DNA from: a bacterium
GTDB lineage: Bacteria; Planctomycetota; Planctomycetia; Pirellulales; Pirellulaceae
DNA: 64,000 nt
Assembly (NCBI GenBank): GCA_016124445.1
Contig: WGNR01000001.1
Location: 434,001-498,000, forward strand
Direction: 5' to 3'
The notes under the pieces were generated by a model that made no database searches, was not told the origin of the DNA, and saw only the letters and a list, made by a program, of their open reading frames with translations. The translations under genes were made by a program, and so were the position numbers. This document shows, piece by piece, positions 25,446-34,614 of the stretch. Position 1 is the stretch's first letter. Every line of letters starts with the position of its first letter.

Positions 25446-27476
25446 ATGAAGTATCTGCTGCTCGCGATTCGCCACTGTGTTACCCATTACCGATGGTCCA
25501 TCATCGGTTCCCTGGTTTGTTCCCTGCTCGTTGGTGTCTTATGGGGAGCCAACATCGGCGCAGTCTATCCTTTCGCGGAAATCATCTTCGACGGGAAAAG
25601 TCTGCACCAATGGGTCAAAGAGGAAACGGTCAACTGCAACGATCAGATCGCCCGGATCAAGAAAGAGATCCAAGATGCTCAGGCCGAATTGAGGCTGGCG
25701 AATGACCCAGGATCCGATGCAGGTCTGAAATCGACGATTCACCGCGCCGAGAGCGAACTGGCCGGCTGGGAAGGAAAGCTGTCCAACGTTGAAAAAGCAC
25801 GGCCATACGTTGAATCTTATGCGCCCAATAGCCCATTCAACACGTTGCTACTGCTGGTAGCCTTTCTATTGGTCGGAACGATGCTCAAAGGGCTTTTCCT
25901 ATCCTTGAGCATGATGCTTGTCGCCCGAGCGACGCAGCTGACAACCTTGGACCTGAAGCATCAACTGTTCGATAAACTGCTCGATGTTCGGCTGGGCAAA
26001 TCGAGCATTTCAACGGGCGATTCCGCCACGCGCATGAACGGTGACGTCGGCGCGATCGGTGTAGCGCTGCAAATCCTGTTCGGCAAATCAATTCGCGAAC
26101 CGATTAAGATGGTCGCCTGCCTTGCCGGGGCGGCGTATATCAACTGGCGACTCTTGATCCTCTCGCTATTGGTTGCCCCAATCGCCGCATTCGTGCTGTA
26201 CCGTTTGGCTCGGACGATCAAGAATCTGAGCCTCTCGGCCATCAAAATCAATGCCCGGATCACTGGATTCTTCCTGGAGATCATGCAGGGATACTACGTC
26301 GTCAAAGCGTACGGCACCGAAGCCTACGAACGGAAACGTTTCGAGGCCAAATCACGCCAGGCATACTGGGAAAACGTAAAGATCCAGTTCTTCAACTCAA
26401 TGGTTCGGGTCAACAACGAAGTGCTCGGACTCGGGATGGTCTGTCTTTCGATGATTGCCGGCGGATACTTGGTCCTGAACCAGGAAACCCAGATCTTTGG
26501 CGTTCCGCTGGCCGACAAGCCGATGGAACTTGGCTCGATTCTCGCTTTCTATGCCTTTTTGATTGGCTGTACCGATCCCCTCCGCAAACTGGGCGATGTC
26601 TTCGGTTCCATTCAGGCCGGTATCGCCAGTGCCGAGATGGTCTACCCGATGCTGCACCTGACGCCGCCGATCCAGGACCCGGAAAACCCGGTCGCGATCT
26701 CAGGCGTTGGCCGCGATATCCAGCTGAAAGATGTCGAGTTCAGCTACGTGGACGATACACCGGTTCTGAGAAAGCTGAATCTGACGATCCAGAAAGGGGA
26801 GGCGATTGCGATTGTCGGTCCCAACGGTTGCGGTAAGAGCACCGTGATCAATCTGCTGATGCGGTTCTACGACCCCGACTCGGGGAGCATTGAGTTGGGA
26901 GGCGTCGATATTCGACAATTCGCACAGCACGATCTGCGATCTCAGATCGCCCTGGTCACGCAATCGACGGTGCTATTCAACGAATCGATTCTCGAAAACA
27001 TCCGCTACGGCCGTATGGATGCCACCGACGAAGAGGTGTTCCAAGCCTCCAAACTGGCCTACGTCGATCAGTTCGTTCATACCCACATGTCGGACGGTTA
27101 CAACACGCTGTGCGGCGACAGTGGTGCCAGCCTGTCTGGCGGACAGCGACAACGTATTTCGATTGCTCGGGCACTGCTTCGCGACCCAGACATCATCATC
27201 ATGGACGAGGCCACCAGCCAAATCGACCTGGAGAGCGAGCGACTGATTCACGAAAGCTTGAAGAACTGCATCGCAGGGCGAACGGCCATCTTGATTACTC
27301 ACAGAGCCAGCACCTTGCAACTCGCCGATCGAATCGTGGTGATGAACCACGGCAAGATCGAAGCGACTGGAACGCATGAAGAACTAATCGAGACGAGCAA
27401 GACCTACCGACGTCTGTACGTCGAAGAAGAATCAACTCCTCAGGCCGATACCGACGAAAAGCGATCGGCAGCCTAG
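25446..27476 (+). CDS. ABC exporter, fused permease and ATPase, with large extracytoplasmic insertion
   Basis: From ATG 25446 the protein has 676 residues. It joins a type IV (MsbA-like) six-helix permease with an ATPase. Unusually, about 80 residues (roughly 46-125) with heptad-like charged helices separate the first two membrane segments, forming an extracytoplasmic coiled-coil-like insertion. The ATPase has Walker A GPNGCGKST (458-466), signature LSGGQ (563-567), Walker B IIIMDE (583-588) and the H-loop ITHR (617-620), all intact. It likely exports lipid, peptide or glycan as a homodimer. No accessory protein gene is adjacent. The downstream gene is convergent, 8 bases away. Confidence 0.9.
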   Translation: MKYLLLAIRHCVTHYRWSIIGSLVCSLLVGVLWGANIGAVYPFAEIIFDGKSLHQWVKEETVNCNDQIARIKKEIQDAQAELRLANDPGSDAGLKSTIHRAESELAGWEGKLSNVEKARPYVESYAPNSPFNTLLLLVAFLLVGTMLKGLFLSLSMMLVARATQLTTLDLKHQLFDKLLDVRLGKSSISTGDSATRMNGDVGAIGVALQILFGKSIREPIKMVACLAGAAYINWRLLILSLLVAPIAAFVLYRLARTIKNLSLSAIKINARITGFFLEIMQGYYVVKAYGTEAYERKRFEAKSRQAYWENVKIQFFNSMVRVNNEVLGLGMVCLSMIAGGYLVLNQETQIFGVPLADKPMELGSILAFYAFLIGCTDPLRKLGDVFGSIQAGIASAEMVYPMLHLTPPIQDPENPVAISGVGRDIQLKDVEFSYVDDTPVLRKLNLTIQKGEAIAIVGPNGCGKSTVINLLMRFYDPDSGSIELGGVDIRQFAQHDLRSQIALVTQSTVLFNESILENIRYGRMDATDEEVFQASKLAYVDQFVHTHMSDGYNTLCGDSGASLSGGQRQRISIARALLRDPDIIIMDEATSQIDLESERLIHESLKNCIAGRTAILITHRASTLQLADRIVVMNHGKIEATGTHEELIETSKTYRRLYVEEESTPQADTDEKRSAA

Positions 27477-27484
27477 CCTGCCGA

Positions 27485-27862
27485 TCACGCTGGACGTCGT
27501 TTGCCTGTCTTCTTTTCCAGGAGCTTCCGGGCAGCACGCTGCCGTTTCAGACTGGCCAGAATGTTGGGAATAGGCGATCCATCCTGACTGAATTTAGCTT
27601 CCAGTTTCTTAACTTCCTCGTGAGCGGCAACACGGGCCGTTTTCTCCGAGGTGAAGCCCGTCAGATAAGACTGTAGCAGCGGTTCACCGCCATCCACTTT
27701 GACACTGAAGAGAACCCGATTCGAGATCGGGCTGGCCGGACGCTGGGTGATTTCGATCTGATAGTCAAGATAGGACTCGACAATCGGAGATTGCATTCCA
27801 ACACGACGGATCGCTTTCGGTTTGCCGGTGTCGTGGGCACTGTGCTTGCGAAGATTGAACAT
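27485..27862 (-). CDS. Hypothetical protein
   Basis: This 125-residue protein starts at ATG 27862, which follows GGAG about nine bases upstream. The first 75 residues look like a beta-containing fold (SYLDYQIEITQRP and VLFSVKVDGGEPLLQ). The C-terminal 50 residues are highly basic and helical, ending in RRPA with many Arg and Lys, which would suit nucleic-acid binding. No family is recognised. It lies downstream of the DCC-family gene (40 bases away) on the same strand and may be co-transcribed with it. Confidence 0.65.
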   Translation of the reverse strand: MFNLRKHSAHDTGKPKAIRRVGMQSPIVESYLDYQIEITQRPASPISNRVLFSVKVDGGEPLLQSYLTGFTSEKTARVAAHEEVKKLEAKFSQDGSPIPNILASLKRQRAARKLLEKKTGKRRPA

Positions 27863-27902
27863 TGCCAGGAACTCCCTTCCTGAAATAGACGCTCAGAACA
27901 AC

Positions 27903-28397
27903 CTATGGGTTGTCGCTCTTCTGATCATGTTTCGGACCGAAATGAATTCGACAGTTGTCGCCACAGTCTTCGCCCGCTTGCTTTCCGAAACGATATCGAG
28001 CTGCGGCAACCTTTTGATACAGCCACTTCCAAAACGGTAAGGAACCGGGAATGTGCAACAGCGGCATAACTGGCCAAAGCAAAACCAAGTGCCGCGTCAG
28101 GTAACGGAATGCCCCAGCACCGCCATGCTGATTTCCATGGGCATCGATTACCCACATTTGCTCCATCATCTGATCATGGGTCAGATTGGGGGCGATTTCA
28201 GCTACCACTGGATCATGCAGCGAGAGAAACGAAAGCTTGCTGGTCACATCAAGCCGATACAGAATCTTGACCCCACCAGTGCAGATCCGGCAATGACCGT
28301 CGTAGATCACCACATCCGTATGAGGACGCTCAGCCGGGCTGGGTAGCCCGCCGGAAGCTGTTCGGGTTTCAGTCTGGGTAGCCATTTTTCGCCACAT
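27903..28397 (-). CDS. DCC-family thiol-disulfide oxidoreductase-like protein (DUF393)
   Basis: The ATG at 28397 follows GAAGG by five bases and gives 164 residues; a second ATG lies at 28385. The diagnostic YDGHCRICTGGV motif, with its C-x-x-C, starts near residue 32. The rest follows the DUF393 pattern, with a D-HGNQHGGAGAF segment and a hydrophobic WPVMPLLHIPG stretch near the C-terminus. Family members are small thioredoxin-like predicted oxidoreductases of unclear substrate. The C-terminal tail is His/Cys-containing (CGDNCRIHFG). It stands upstream of the basic hypothetical at 27485, possibly in one transcript. Confidence 0.85.
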   Translation of the reverse strand: MWRKMATQTETRTASGGLPSPAERPHTDVVIYDGHCRICTGGVKILYRLDVTSKLSFLSLHDPVVAEIAPNLTHDQMMEQMWVIDAHGNQHGGAGAFRYLTRHLVLLWPVMPLLHIPGSLPFWKWLYQKVAAARYRFGKQAGEDCGDNCRIHFGPKHDQKSDNP

Positions 28398-28659
28398 CAA
28401 TGCCTTCAGTCACCAGAGAGCAAGAATCGAAACCTTGTAGAAACTCGTCTTTCTGGCAGGTCCGGCCTTCTCAATACTAACTCAACCGCAGTTTCACGAC
28501 CTATACCACTGCAACGGAGGGGCCGAGATCTGCCGATTTATGTGGAAAATCAGTGGAAAAATCCGCTCCCTTTCCGGTAAACTTACTGATGAAACAATCT
28601 CGGACGCGAAATACCGTTCGAGAGCGACTTCTCCCGTCGAAAACCAAAGGACGATGCCC

Positions 28660-30321
28660 ATGGACACGCTGCAAAAACAAATTCGCAAAGCCCAATGGCG
28701 CATGATCTTACAACAATTCGTCAAGCGTCTGATCATCTGCTTGTCGGTAGCGATCAGCCTGGCTGCGATCGCGGTTTTGCTCCCTAAGATCTACCCCTTG
28801 GGGATCGATCGGCAGGTTTGGACATGGAGCTGGATCGGTGGCGCGGCTGGACTAGGTCTGGTCGTGGCGATCGTTTGGACCTATCTGAACCGAACTTCGG
28901 CCCTTTCGGCGGCCATTGAGGTCGACATTCGCTATGGCCTGAAAGAACGGGTCTCGAGCTCGCTCTCGATGGACGAACAATCGCGTGAGACCCAGTGGGG
29001 CCAGGCCTTGATGAACGATGCCGTTCGTCAGGTCGAACGTATCGACGTGACCGATCGATTCCCGGTCCGTAGCGGCTGGAACACACTCGCTCCGATCGTC
29101 ATCATGGCAGGTGCGGTGCTGATTGCTCTGTTCGTCCCAGATGCCGTGATTGATCCCAACACAGCCGAAGCAAACCCCACCAAGCTCGATCCTGATCAAA
29201 CCAAGGTTGTTAAAAAGACCGCTGACCAACTCCGCAAAGAGCTGAAAGAGCGGAAAGAAAAGGCCGAAGAAAAGGGCCTGGACGAAGCTAAAGAACTGTT
29301 CAAAAAGCTGGAAGAAGGGACCAAGGATATCGCGAAGAAGGACAAGGTCGACCAGAAGGAAACCTTGCTCGAGCTGAACGATCTGGCCAAAGAACTGAAG
29401 AAGCGTCGCGACCAGTTGGCTTCCAGCGAGGAATTCAAAAAGAAGCTTGAGATGCTCAAAGACCTGCTCAAAGGGGGCTTGGCCGAAGAGTTAGCGAAAG
29501 CAATGCAAAAGGGTGACCTGCAGAAAGCAATCGAAGCGATGAAGAATCTGCAGAACAAGCTGAACAAGGGTGATTTGACCAAGGAAGAACGCGAGCAGCT
29601 TGGCAAGCAACTCAAAGAAATGGCCAAGAAGATGCAAGAGATGGCCAAAGCTCATAACGACGCGAAAAAAGCCCTCCAAGAGCAAATCAACCAAGCCAAG
29701 CAGGCCGGTGATCAGGCCGAAGCCCAGCGGCTTCAGAAGCAATTGGACCAGATGGGCATGCAAGATGGCCAGATGCAGCGGATGCAACAGATGGGAGACC
29801 AACTCGCCAAAGCGGCCGAAGCAATGCAGAACGGCCAGCAGAAGGATGCGGCGGACCAGCTGAATCAGATGGCTCAGGAAATGCAGAACCTCCAGGCCCA
29901 ACTCGATGAGTTGGAAATGCTGGACGAAGCGATGGATCAGATGGAAGCAGCCCGCAACCAGATGTGCAAAGCTTGCCAGGGCCAGCAAGGCATGATGGGC
30001 CAACAAGGAATGATGGGACAGATGGGCCAGCAGGCTGGGAATGGTCTGGGCAAAGGTCAGGGCCAAGGTGATCGTCCGGAAGAGGAAAACGACACCGGGG
30101 CGTATGATTCCCAAGTTCGTGCCGATCCCAAGGCTGGCAAAGGGGTGATTGTCGACTACATCGACGGCAAGAACCGAGCCGGGCAAACGTTGATCGAGAT
30201 TAAGAACGCGATGGAATCCGATTCCTCTCTCGGTAGCGATGCGTTGACCGAAACGCGTCTATCGAAAGATCATCAGAAGAACGCCCAAGAGTATTTCGAT
30301 ATGGTCCGCGAAGGCCGCTAA
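28660..30321 (+). CDS. Membrane protein with long Gln/Met/Lys-rich coiled coil
   Basis: ATG 28660 follows AAAGGA at a good distance and gives 553 residues. Two membrane segments lie near residues 20-45 and 55-75 and a third near 150-170. Residues about 180-460 form a long, highly charged coiled coil (KKLEEGTKD, QLGKQLKEMAKKMQEM and similar), grading into a Gln/Met-rich portion. A CKAC pair and Gly/Gln repeats (about 435-465) precede a C-terminal globular segment. The layout resembles the DUF4175-type family of planctomycetes, often found beside vWA or BatA-like proteins, although none is adjacent here. A structural or scaffold role at the envelope is plausible but not established. Confidence 0.75.
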   Translation: MDTLQKQIRKAQWRMILQQFVKRLIICLSVAISLAAIAVLLPKIYPLGIDRQVWTWSWIGGAAGLGLVVAIVWTYLNRTSALSAAIEVDIRYGLKERVSSSLSMDEQSRETQWGQALMNDAVRQVERIDVTDRFPVRSGWNTLAPIVIMAGAVLIALFVPDAVIDPNTAEANPTKLDPDQTKVVKKTADQLRKELKERKEKAEEKGLDEAKELFKKLEEGTKDIAKKDKVDQKETLLELNDLAKELKKRRDQLASSEEFKKKLEMLKDLLKGGLAEELAKAMQKGDLQKAIEAMKNLQNKLNKGDLTKEEREQLGKQLKEMAKKMQEMAKAHNDAKKALQEQINQAKQAGDQAEAQRLQKQLDQMGMQDGQMQRMQQMGDQLAKAAEAMQNGQQKDAADQLNQMAQEMQNLQAQLDELEMLDEAMDQMEAARNQMCKACQGQQGMMGQQGMMGQMGQQAGNGLGKGQGQGDRPEEENDTGAYDSQVRADPKAGKGVIVDYIDGKNRAGQTLIEIKNAMESDSSLGSDALTETRLSKDHQKNAQEYFDMVREGR

Positions 30322-30348
30322 TCGGCATCGTTCGCTTTATCAAAATAT

Positions 30349-30397
30349 AAAGCCCTGAAGGGTAGACCGACCGGCGGTCCATCTTTCAGGGCTTTTC
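30349..30397. terminator. Bidirectional intrinsic terminator
   Basis: A 13-base stem (30349-30361 with 30383-30395, containing one G-T pair) encloses a smaller hairpin and ends in a T run on the plus strand. The A run at its left end would serve the convergent small gene at 30423 on the other strand. Confidence 0.85.
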
Positions 30398-30422
30398 TTT
30401 TGCCATCAGCTTTATGGTTCGA

Positions 30423-30626
30423 CTAGCCGTTCATCCGCTTGGGAATGGTAAAGCTATACAGAATGATGATTGCACCGCTGGAGATCATGCTCCAAGGGGC
30501 CCAGTCAGGCGGCGTGAATGGACGAGGTCCCCCATCACCAGCCACCGTGGCCGTATCCACAACCAAGCATTCGCACCCAACGATGATCAGTGTGATTCCG
30601 ATTGCCAAAAATAGCGACCGCCACAT
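30423..30626 (-). CDS. Small membrane protein, 67 aa
   Basis: The ATG at 30626 is preceded by GGAGAGAAGGA at a suitable distance, which favours it over upstream in-frame starts. The protein has 67 residues with two probable membrane helices, about 4-24 and 45-60. A short Gly/Pro-rich loop (GDGGPRPFTPPDW) connects them, and a basic KRMNG end follows. No family is recognised. The gene lies between the coiled-coil membrane protein gene and korAB, each side with a terminator, so it is likely monocistronic. Confidence 0.7.
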   Translation of the reverse strand: MWRSLFLAIGITLIIVGCECLVVDTATVAGDGGPRPFTPPDWAPWSMISSGAIIILYSFTIPKRMNG

Positions 30627-30866
30627 TGCAAAGTTCCTTCTCTCCTCCGTGTACTCCCATGCAGCCGAGAACAACCTGGCCTGCGATAACTCCGGAGCTT
30701 AGGTGACGAACATTCGAACGGTTCGATAGCACGCTTATCGGCTAGCTAAGGGGTGGCCGCTAGCGGAAAAATCATCTCCGCCTTGGAATCGATACAACCG
30801 GATAGCTGAACCTGACCGACCGAAAGAGAACCAAGCCTACTCGCAAGATCGAGCCAACATCCTACG

Positions 30867-30897
30867 CAAAAAGCCGACAACCATTGGCTGCCGGCTC
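30867..30897 (-). terminator. Intrinsic terminator downstream of the kor genes
   Basis: Read leftward, AGCCGGCA pairs with TGTCGGCT (one mismatch) and is followed by TTTTT (plus-strand A run at 30868-30872). It lies about 36 bases beyond the korB stop. The opposite strand also carries a T run, so it may work in both directions. Confidence 0.75.
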
Positions 30898-30932
30898 TTT
30901 TTTGTACCACTCGGATTGGCATCAACTGCCGC

Positions 30933-31952
30933 TTATTCAACGACCCAGGTATCGCCCGAGTTGAATAGCTTTTCCAGGTCCGCTTCGCCGCGAGTCTCTT
31001 TCGCGTGCTGAACCTGGTAGTTGATGGCGTCGTCGTAGCAAGGAGCATCCAGGTCACGCAGAACCCCGATCGGCTCGGGGAACTCAGGATGCGACATGCG
31101 TGTGAGCATGTAGGCCAGCGTCGGCTCGGTCGACTTCGCGTCGTGGAACAACAGGTCGTCCTCGCTGATTCCCTTACCCAGTTCGACCACTTCCGGAGTC
31201 ATGCCATTGAGACGGATCCCCTTGTCGCGATCCTTGCCGAAGATCATCGGCTTGCCGTGTTCCAGTTCCAGGACGGTGTCCGACTTGCTGTCTTTATCGG
31301 TGGCCCACTTGTAGGCTCCGTCGTTGAAGACATTGCAGTTCTGGTAGACTTCGACGAACGAAACACCTTTGTGCCCTACGGCTCGCTCCAGCGTTTCCTG
31401 CAGGTGCTTGGTATGCACGTCGATCGAACGGGCCACGAAAGTCGCCTCGCACGAAATGGCAACCGAGAGAGGATGAATCGGATTGTCGATCGATCCCATC
31501 GGCGTGCTCTTGGTCACCTTCCCCTGTTCGGAAGTTGGCGAGTACTGGCCTTTGGTCAAGCCGTAGATGCGATTGTTGAACAGGATGATGTTCAAGTTCA
31601 CATTGCGGCGCAACACGTGCATCAAGTGATTTCCGCCAATCGAAAGCGAGTCGCCGTCGCCCGTAATCACGAACACCGTCAGGTCTTGTCGAGCCGACTT
31701 CAGGCCGGTGGCAAACGCCGGGGCACGGCCATGAATGCTGTGCATGCCGTAGGTGTTCATGTAGTACGGAAAGCGGCTACTGCAACCGATACCGCTAACA
31801 AAGACGGTGTTCTCTCGGCTCATGTTGAGCGTCGACATCACCTTCTTCATCTGGGCCAAGATCGAGTAATCGCCACAACCGGGGCACCAACGCACGTCCT
31901 GGTCGGTACCGTAGTCGGCTGGCTTCAAGACCGGCAATTCAGCAGATGCCAT
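30933..31952 (-). CDS. korB: 2-oxoacid:ferredoxin oxidoreductase, beta subunit
   Basis: From ATG 31952 the protein has 339 residues; an upstream ATG at 31973 lacks a ribosome-binding site. This subunit binds thiamine diphosphate and a [4Fe-4S] cluster and decarboxylates 2-oxoglutarate or another 2-oxoacid, reducing ferredoxin. Visible are the cluster motif WCPGCGD, SGIGCSSRFPYY, and the ThDP motif GDGDSLSIGGNH. Length fits KorB of the two-subunit type. It follows korA by 65 bases on the same strand, so the pair forms the functional enzyme. A separate ferredoxin-like KorD subunit is not encoded nearby. Substrate assignment to 2-oxoglutarate is the most common but unproven. Confidence 0.92.
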   Translation of the reverse strand: MASAELPVLKPADYGTDQDVRWCPGCGDYSILAQMKKVMSTLNMSRENTVFVSGIGCSSRFPYYMNTYGMHSIHGRAPAFATGLKSARQDLTVFVITGDGDSLSIGGNHLMHVLRRNVNLNIILFNNRIYGLTKGQYSPTSEQGKVTKSTPMGSIDNPIHPLSVAISCEATFVARSIDVHTKHLQETLERAVGHKGVSFVEVYQNCNVFNDGAYKWATDKDSKSDTVLELEHGKPMIFGKDRDKGIRLNGMTPEVVELGKGISEDDLLFHDAKSTEPTLAYMLTRMSHPEFPEPIGVLRDLDAPCYDDAINYQVQHAKETRGEADLEKLFNSGDTWVVE

Positions 31953-32017
31953 GATGGGTCGCTTCTCTATCATTGTGGTGTTATCGAATCGAAGTTCGTA
32001 GGAGTGTGTGGTATGAA

Positions 32018-33883
32018 TTAGCCGAGTAAAGACTCAATCTTCTCGGCAATTTCGGTGGTGGTGAACGGCTTGCCTTGAACCTTGTTCAAGCCCACGGCGT
32101 CGACCAGGTATTTGCTTCGCAGCAACAACCGCATCTGGCCCAGGTTCAATTCCGGCACCAGAACCTTGTCGAACTGCGAGATCAACTGCCCCAAGTTCTT
32201 CGGGAATGGGTTCATATAGCGAACGTGGGCATGGCTGACCGATTTGCCTTGAGCCTGAAGTCGAGCCACGGCCGTGCGGCAAGCACCGTAAGTACCGCCC
32301 CAGCTAACCACCAGCACCTTGCCCGACTCGGCTCCCATCACTTCCTGAGCCGGAACGACATCGGCGATGTTGGCAACCTTCTGGGCTCGGGTCACGCACA
32401 TGTGATGGTGATTGTGCGGATCGTAGCTGACGTTGCCGGTACCATCTTGTTTTTCGAGACCACCTACGCGGTGCATCAGACCGGGCGTGCCTGGGACGGC
32501 CCAAGGGCGTGCCAGCTCTTCGTTCCGCTGATACGGCAGGAACGGTGGATCGTTTTCGTCACGCGGTCCGGGATGCGTAACCCTGATCTTCGGCAGATCC
32601 GCGACGTTGGGAATTCGCCATGGTTCGCTGCCGTTGGCGATGTAGCCGTCGGTCAGCACCACAATCGGTGTCATAAAGCGAGTTGCCAGACGCCAGGCTT
32701 CGATCGCGACATCGAAGCAATCAGCTGGGCTGGAGGCGGCAATGACCGGAATCGGCGATTCGCCGTTGCGGCCAAACATCACCTGCAACAGGTCGGCCTG
32801 TTCGGTCTTGGTCGGCAGGCCAGTGCTCGGTCCGCCGCGTTGTACGTCGACGATCACCAAAGGCAATTCAAGCATCATGGCCAGCCCCATCGCTTCCCCC
32901 TTGAGGGCCATGCCTGGGCCGCTGGTCGTGGTCAGTGCCATCTCGCCCCCATAAGCCGCTCCGATCGCCGAGCAAATCGCTGCGATTTCGTCTTCGGCCT
33001 GGAACGTAAGCACGTCGAAGTTTTTGTACTTGCTCAGTTCGTGAAGGATGTCACTGGCGGGCGTGATCGGATACGAACCCAAAAACAGCTTCTTGCCGCT
33101 CAATTTGGCCGCCGTCATCAAACCCCAAGCCAATGCCTGGTTGCCGGTCATGTTGCGGTAAGTGCCAGCGGGCAGCTTGGCCTTCTCGACCGTGTAGCTG
33201 CTGCGGAATGCGTCGGTCGTTTCACCGAAGTTGTAGCCAGCCTTCAGGGCTCGGCGGTTTGCTTCGGCGATACTGGGTACCTTGGAGAACTTCGCGTCGA
33301 TGAAACGCAGCGTCGGATCCATCGAACGGCCAAAGAGCCAGAAAACCAGCCCCATCGCAAAGAAGTTGCGGCAGCGATCCGATTCCTTGACGCTCAGGTC
33401 CAGGCCATCGACGGCGCCGCGCGTCATCGAAGTCATCGGCATCGAGAATACCTGGTAGCCGCTCAACGAGTCATCTTCGATCGGGTTGGATTCATAGCCA
33501 GCCTGACCGAGCGCCTTCTTATCGAACGCGTCGCTGTTGAGGATCAACACACCGTTGGACTTTAAGTCGGCCAGGTTGGTCTTCAGCGCGGCCGGATTCA
33601 TCGCCACGAGGGCATCGACCGTTTCGCCGGGTGTGTAAATGTCGTGCGAAGCGAAGTGAATCTGAAATCCGCTGACGCCAGCCAACGTACCGCGTGGGGC
33701 GCGGATCTCGGCGGGAAAGTCAGGGAAGGTAGCGATATCGTTCCCGGCCAGGGCCGAGGTATTCGAGAACTGGGTACCAGCCAGTTGCATACCGTCGCCC
33801 GAGTCGCCGCAGAAGCGAACAGTCGCCTCTTCCAATGGCTGGACTTCTTTGACGACCGCATTTTCATCAGTAGTTGTGGACAT
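32018..33883 (-). CDS. korA: 2-oxoacid:ferredoxin oxidoreductase, fused gamma-alpha subunit
   Basis: From ATG 33883 the protein has 621 residues. The N-terminal ~200 residues match the gamma (CoA-binding) domain: RFCGDSGDGMQLAGTQF followed by EIRAPRGTLAGVSGFQI. The alpha part follows: LGSYPITPASDILHELS, EDEIAAICSAIGAAYGGEMA, and VQRGGPSTGLPTKTEQAD, the segment that contacts the ThDP site. The C-terminal region LVVSWGGTYGACRTAV completes the subunit. Fusion of gamma and alpha is typical of KorA in bacteria. With korB downstream it gives a complete catalytic unit that reduces ferredoxin in central carbon metabolism. Confidence 0.92.
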   Translation of the reverse strand: MSTTTDENAVVKEVQPLEEATVRFCGDSGDGMQLAGTQFSNTSALAGNDIATFPDFPAEIRAPRGTLAGVSGFQIHFASHDIYTPGETVDALVAMNPAALKTNLADLKSNGVLILNSDAFDKKALGQAGYESNPIEDDSLSGYQVFSMPMTSMTRGAVDGLDLSVKESDRCRNFFAMGLVFWLFGRSMDPTLRFIDAKFSKVPSIAEANRRALKAGYNFGETTDAFRSSYTVEKAKLPAGTYRNMTGNQALAWGLMTAAKLSGKKLFLGSYPITPASDILHELSKYKNFDVLTFQAEDEIAAICSAIGAAYGGEMALTTTSGPGMALKGEAMGLAMMLELPLVIVDVQRGGPSTGLPTKTEQADLLQVMFGRNGESPIPVIAASSPADCFDVAIEAWRLATRFMTPIVVLTDGYIANGSEPWRIPNVADLPKIRVTHPGPRDENDPPFLPYQRNEELARPWAVPGTPGLMHRVGGLEKQDGTGNVSYDPHNHHHMCVTRAQKVANIADVVPAQEVMGAESGKVLVVSWGGTYGACRTAVARLQAQGKSVSHAHVRYMNPFPKNLGQLISQFDKVLVPELNLGQMRLLLRSKYLVDAVGLNKVQGKPFTTTEIAEKIESLLG

Positions 33884-34614
33884 GATCAATTTAGGTATCC
33901 AAACAGCAAACAAAGGTTCTGTAGGAAATTATCAATTCGCGCTTCGCCGCGGCAAATCTGGATGGGGTCCGTCCGGGCGATGGCGACTTTTGTAGGATGG
34001 CGGCAGGGCCGGCGTGGATTCGAATTCTCGTGAATAACTAATCAACCAAATCGTACCGATGTCCACCACGCAATTTGGGCTGGCTTGCTTCCCAATTCGG
34101 GAAGAACGCTGGCAGAATAGAGGTGAAACCTCTCCGAGTTGCGATCGGCAACTCGGGCCAACCGGCTCCGATCCGCCCCACAACGGCGACCGCTTGCGAG
34201 GTAGTTGCCAGACAGACTCCGCTTCGTGCTTCATGGCCCTTGGGCAAGCCCGATGGATCGATCGCTGCTACCAACGACAGCAATCCGGCTTGCATCTGGT
34301 GGTTGATTTCCGAAATCACAGGCCGCCGCGACATAGCGACAACTAATTCAGATTTCGACGATGACCACCACTGGATATGAGGCAATCTTGCCGGTTATGC
34401 CGATTTTTCGGGGTTCAGGTTGGCAGTTCAGTCTACCAATCGACCTCATTCCCGAGAACAAGCGTGACCGCTTAACCGGGGCAAATTGGGCAGAAATTAC
34501 CGCAATTTCATCAATTTTGGATATTCTTATCCTGTTTTAGACACCTTGGACCCCGGCAACGCTTGTTTGGGGGCGTGAAACTGCCGCTTTTGCGCGGTCG
34601 TAATCGGCGGGAAG
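33884..34614. other. Intergenic region upstream of korA
   Basis: About 730 bases separate korA from the gene that ends at 34615. A minus-strand ATG frame (34038-34334) is listed as a low-confidence gene; competing frames on both strands in the same place weaken the case. The remaining 280 bases up to 34614 show no recognisable RNA fold, repeat or promoter. The korA promoter should lie just right of 33884. Confidence 0.45.
34038..34334 (-). CDS. Possible hypothetical protein, 98 aa
   Basis: ATG 34334 opens a 98-codon frame with reasonable codon use and a protein-like composition (for example EINHQMQAGLLSLVAAIDP and ATRRGFTSILPAFFPNW). No family is recognised and no ribosome-binding site stands out. 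An antiparallel plus-strand frame without an ATG overlaps it almost completely, which is typical of GC-rich DNA, so this may not be a gene. It might also be a fragment of a decayed gene. It lies on the same strand as korA and upstream of it. Confidence 0.35.
   Translation of the reverse strand: MSRRPVISEINHQMQAGLLSLVAAIDPSGLPKGHEARSGVCLATTSQAVAVVGRIGAGWPELPIATRRGFTSILPAFFPNWEASQPKLRGGHRYDLVD

Noticed and set aside
32075-33565. Long plus-strand open frame of 496 codons opposite korA
   Set aside because: It is the antisense shadow of a well-identified gene and has His/Arg/Gln-rich nonsense composition.
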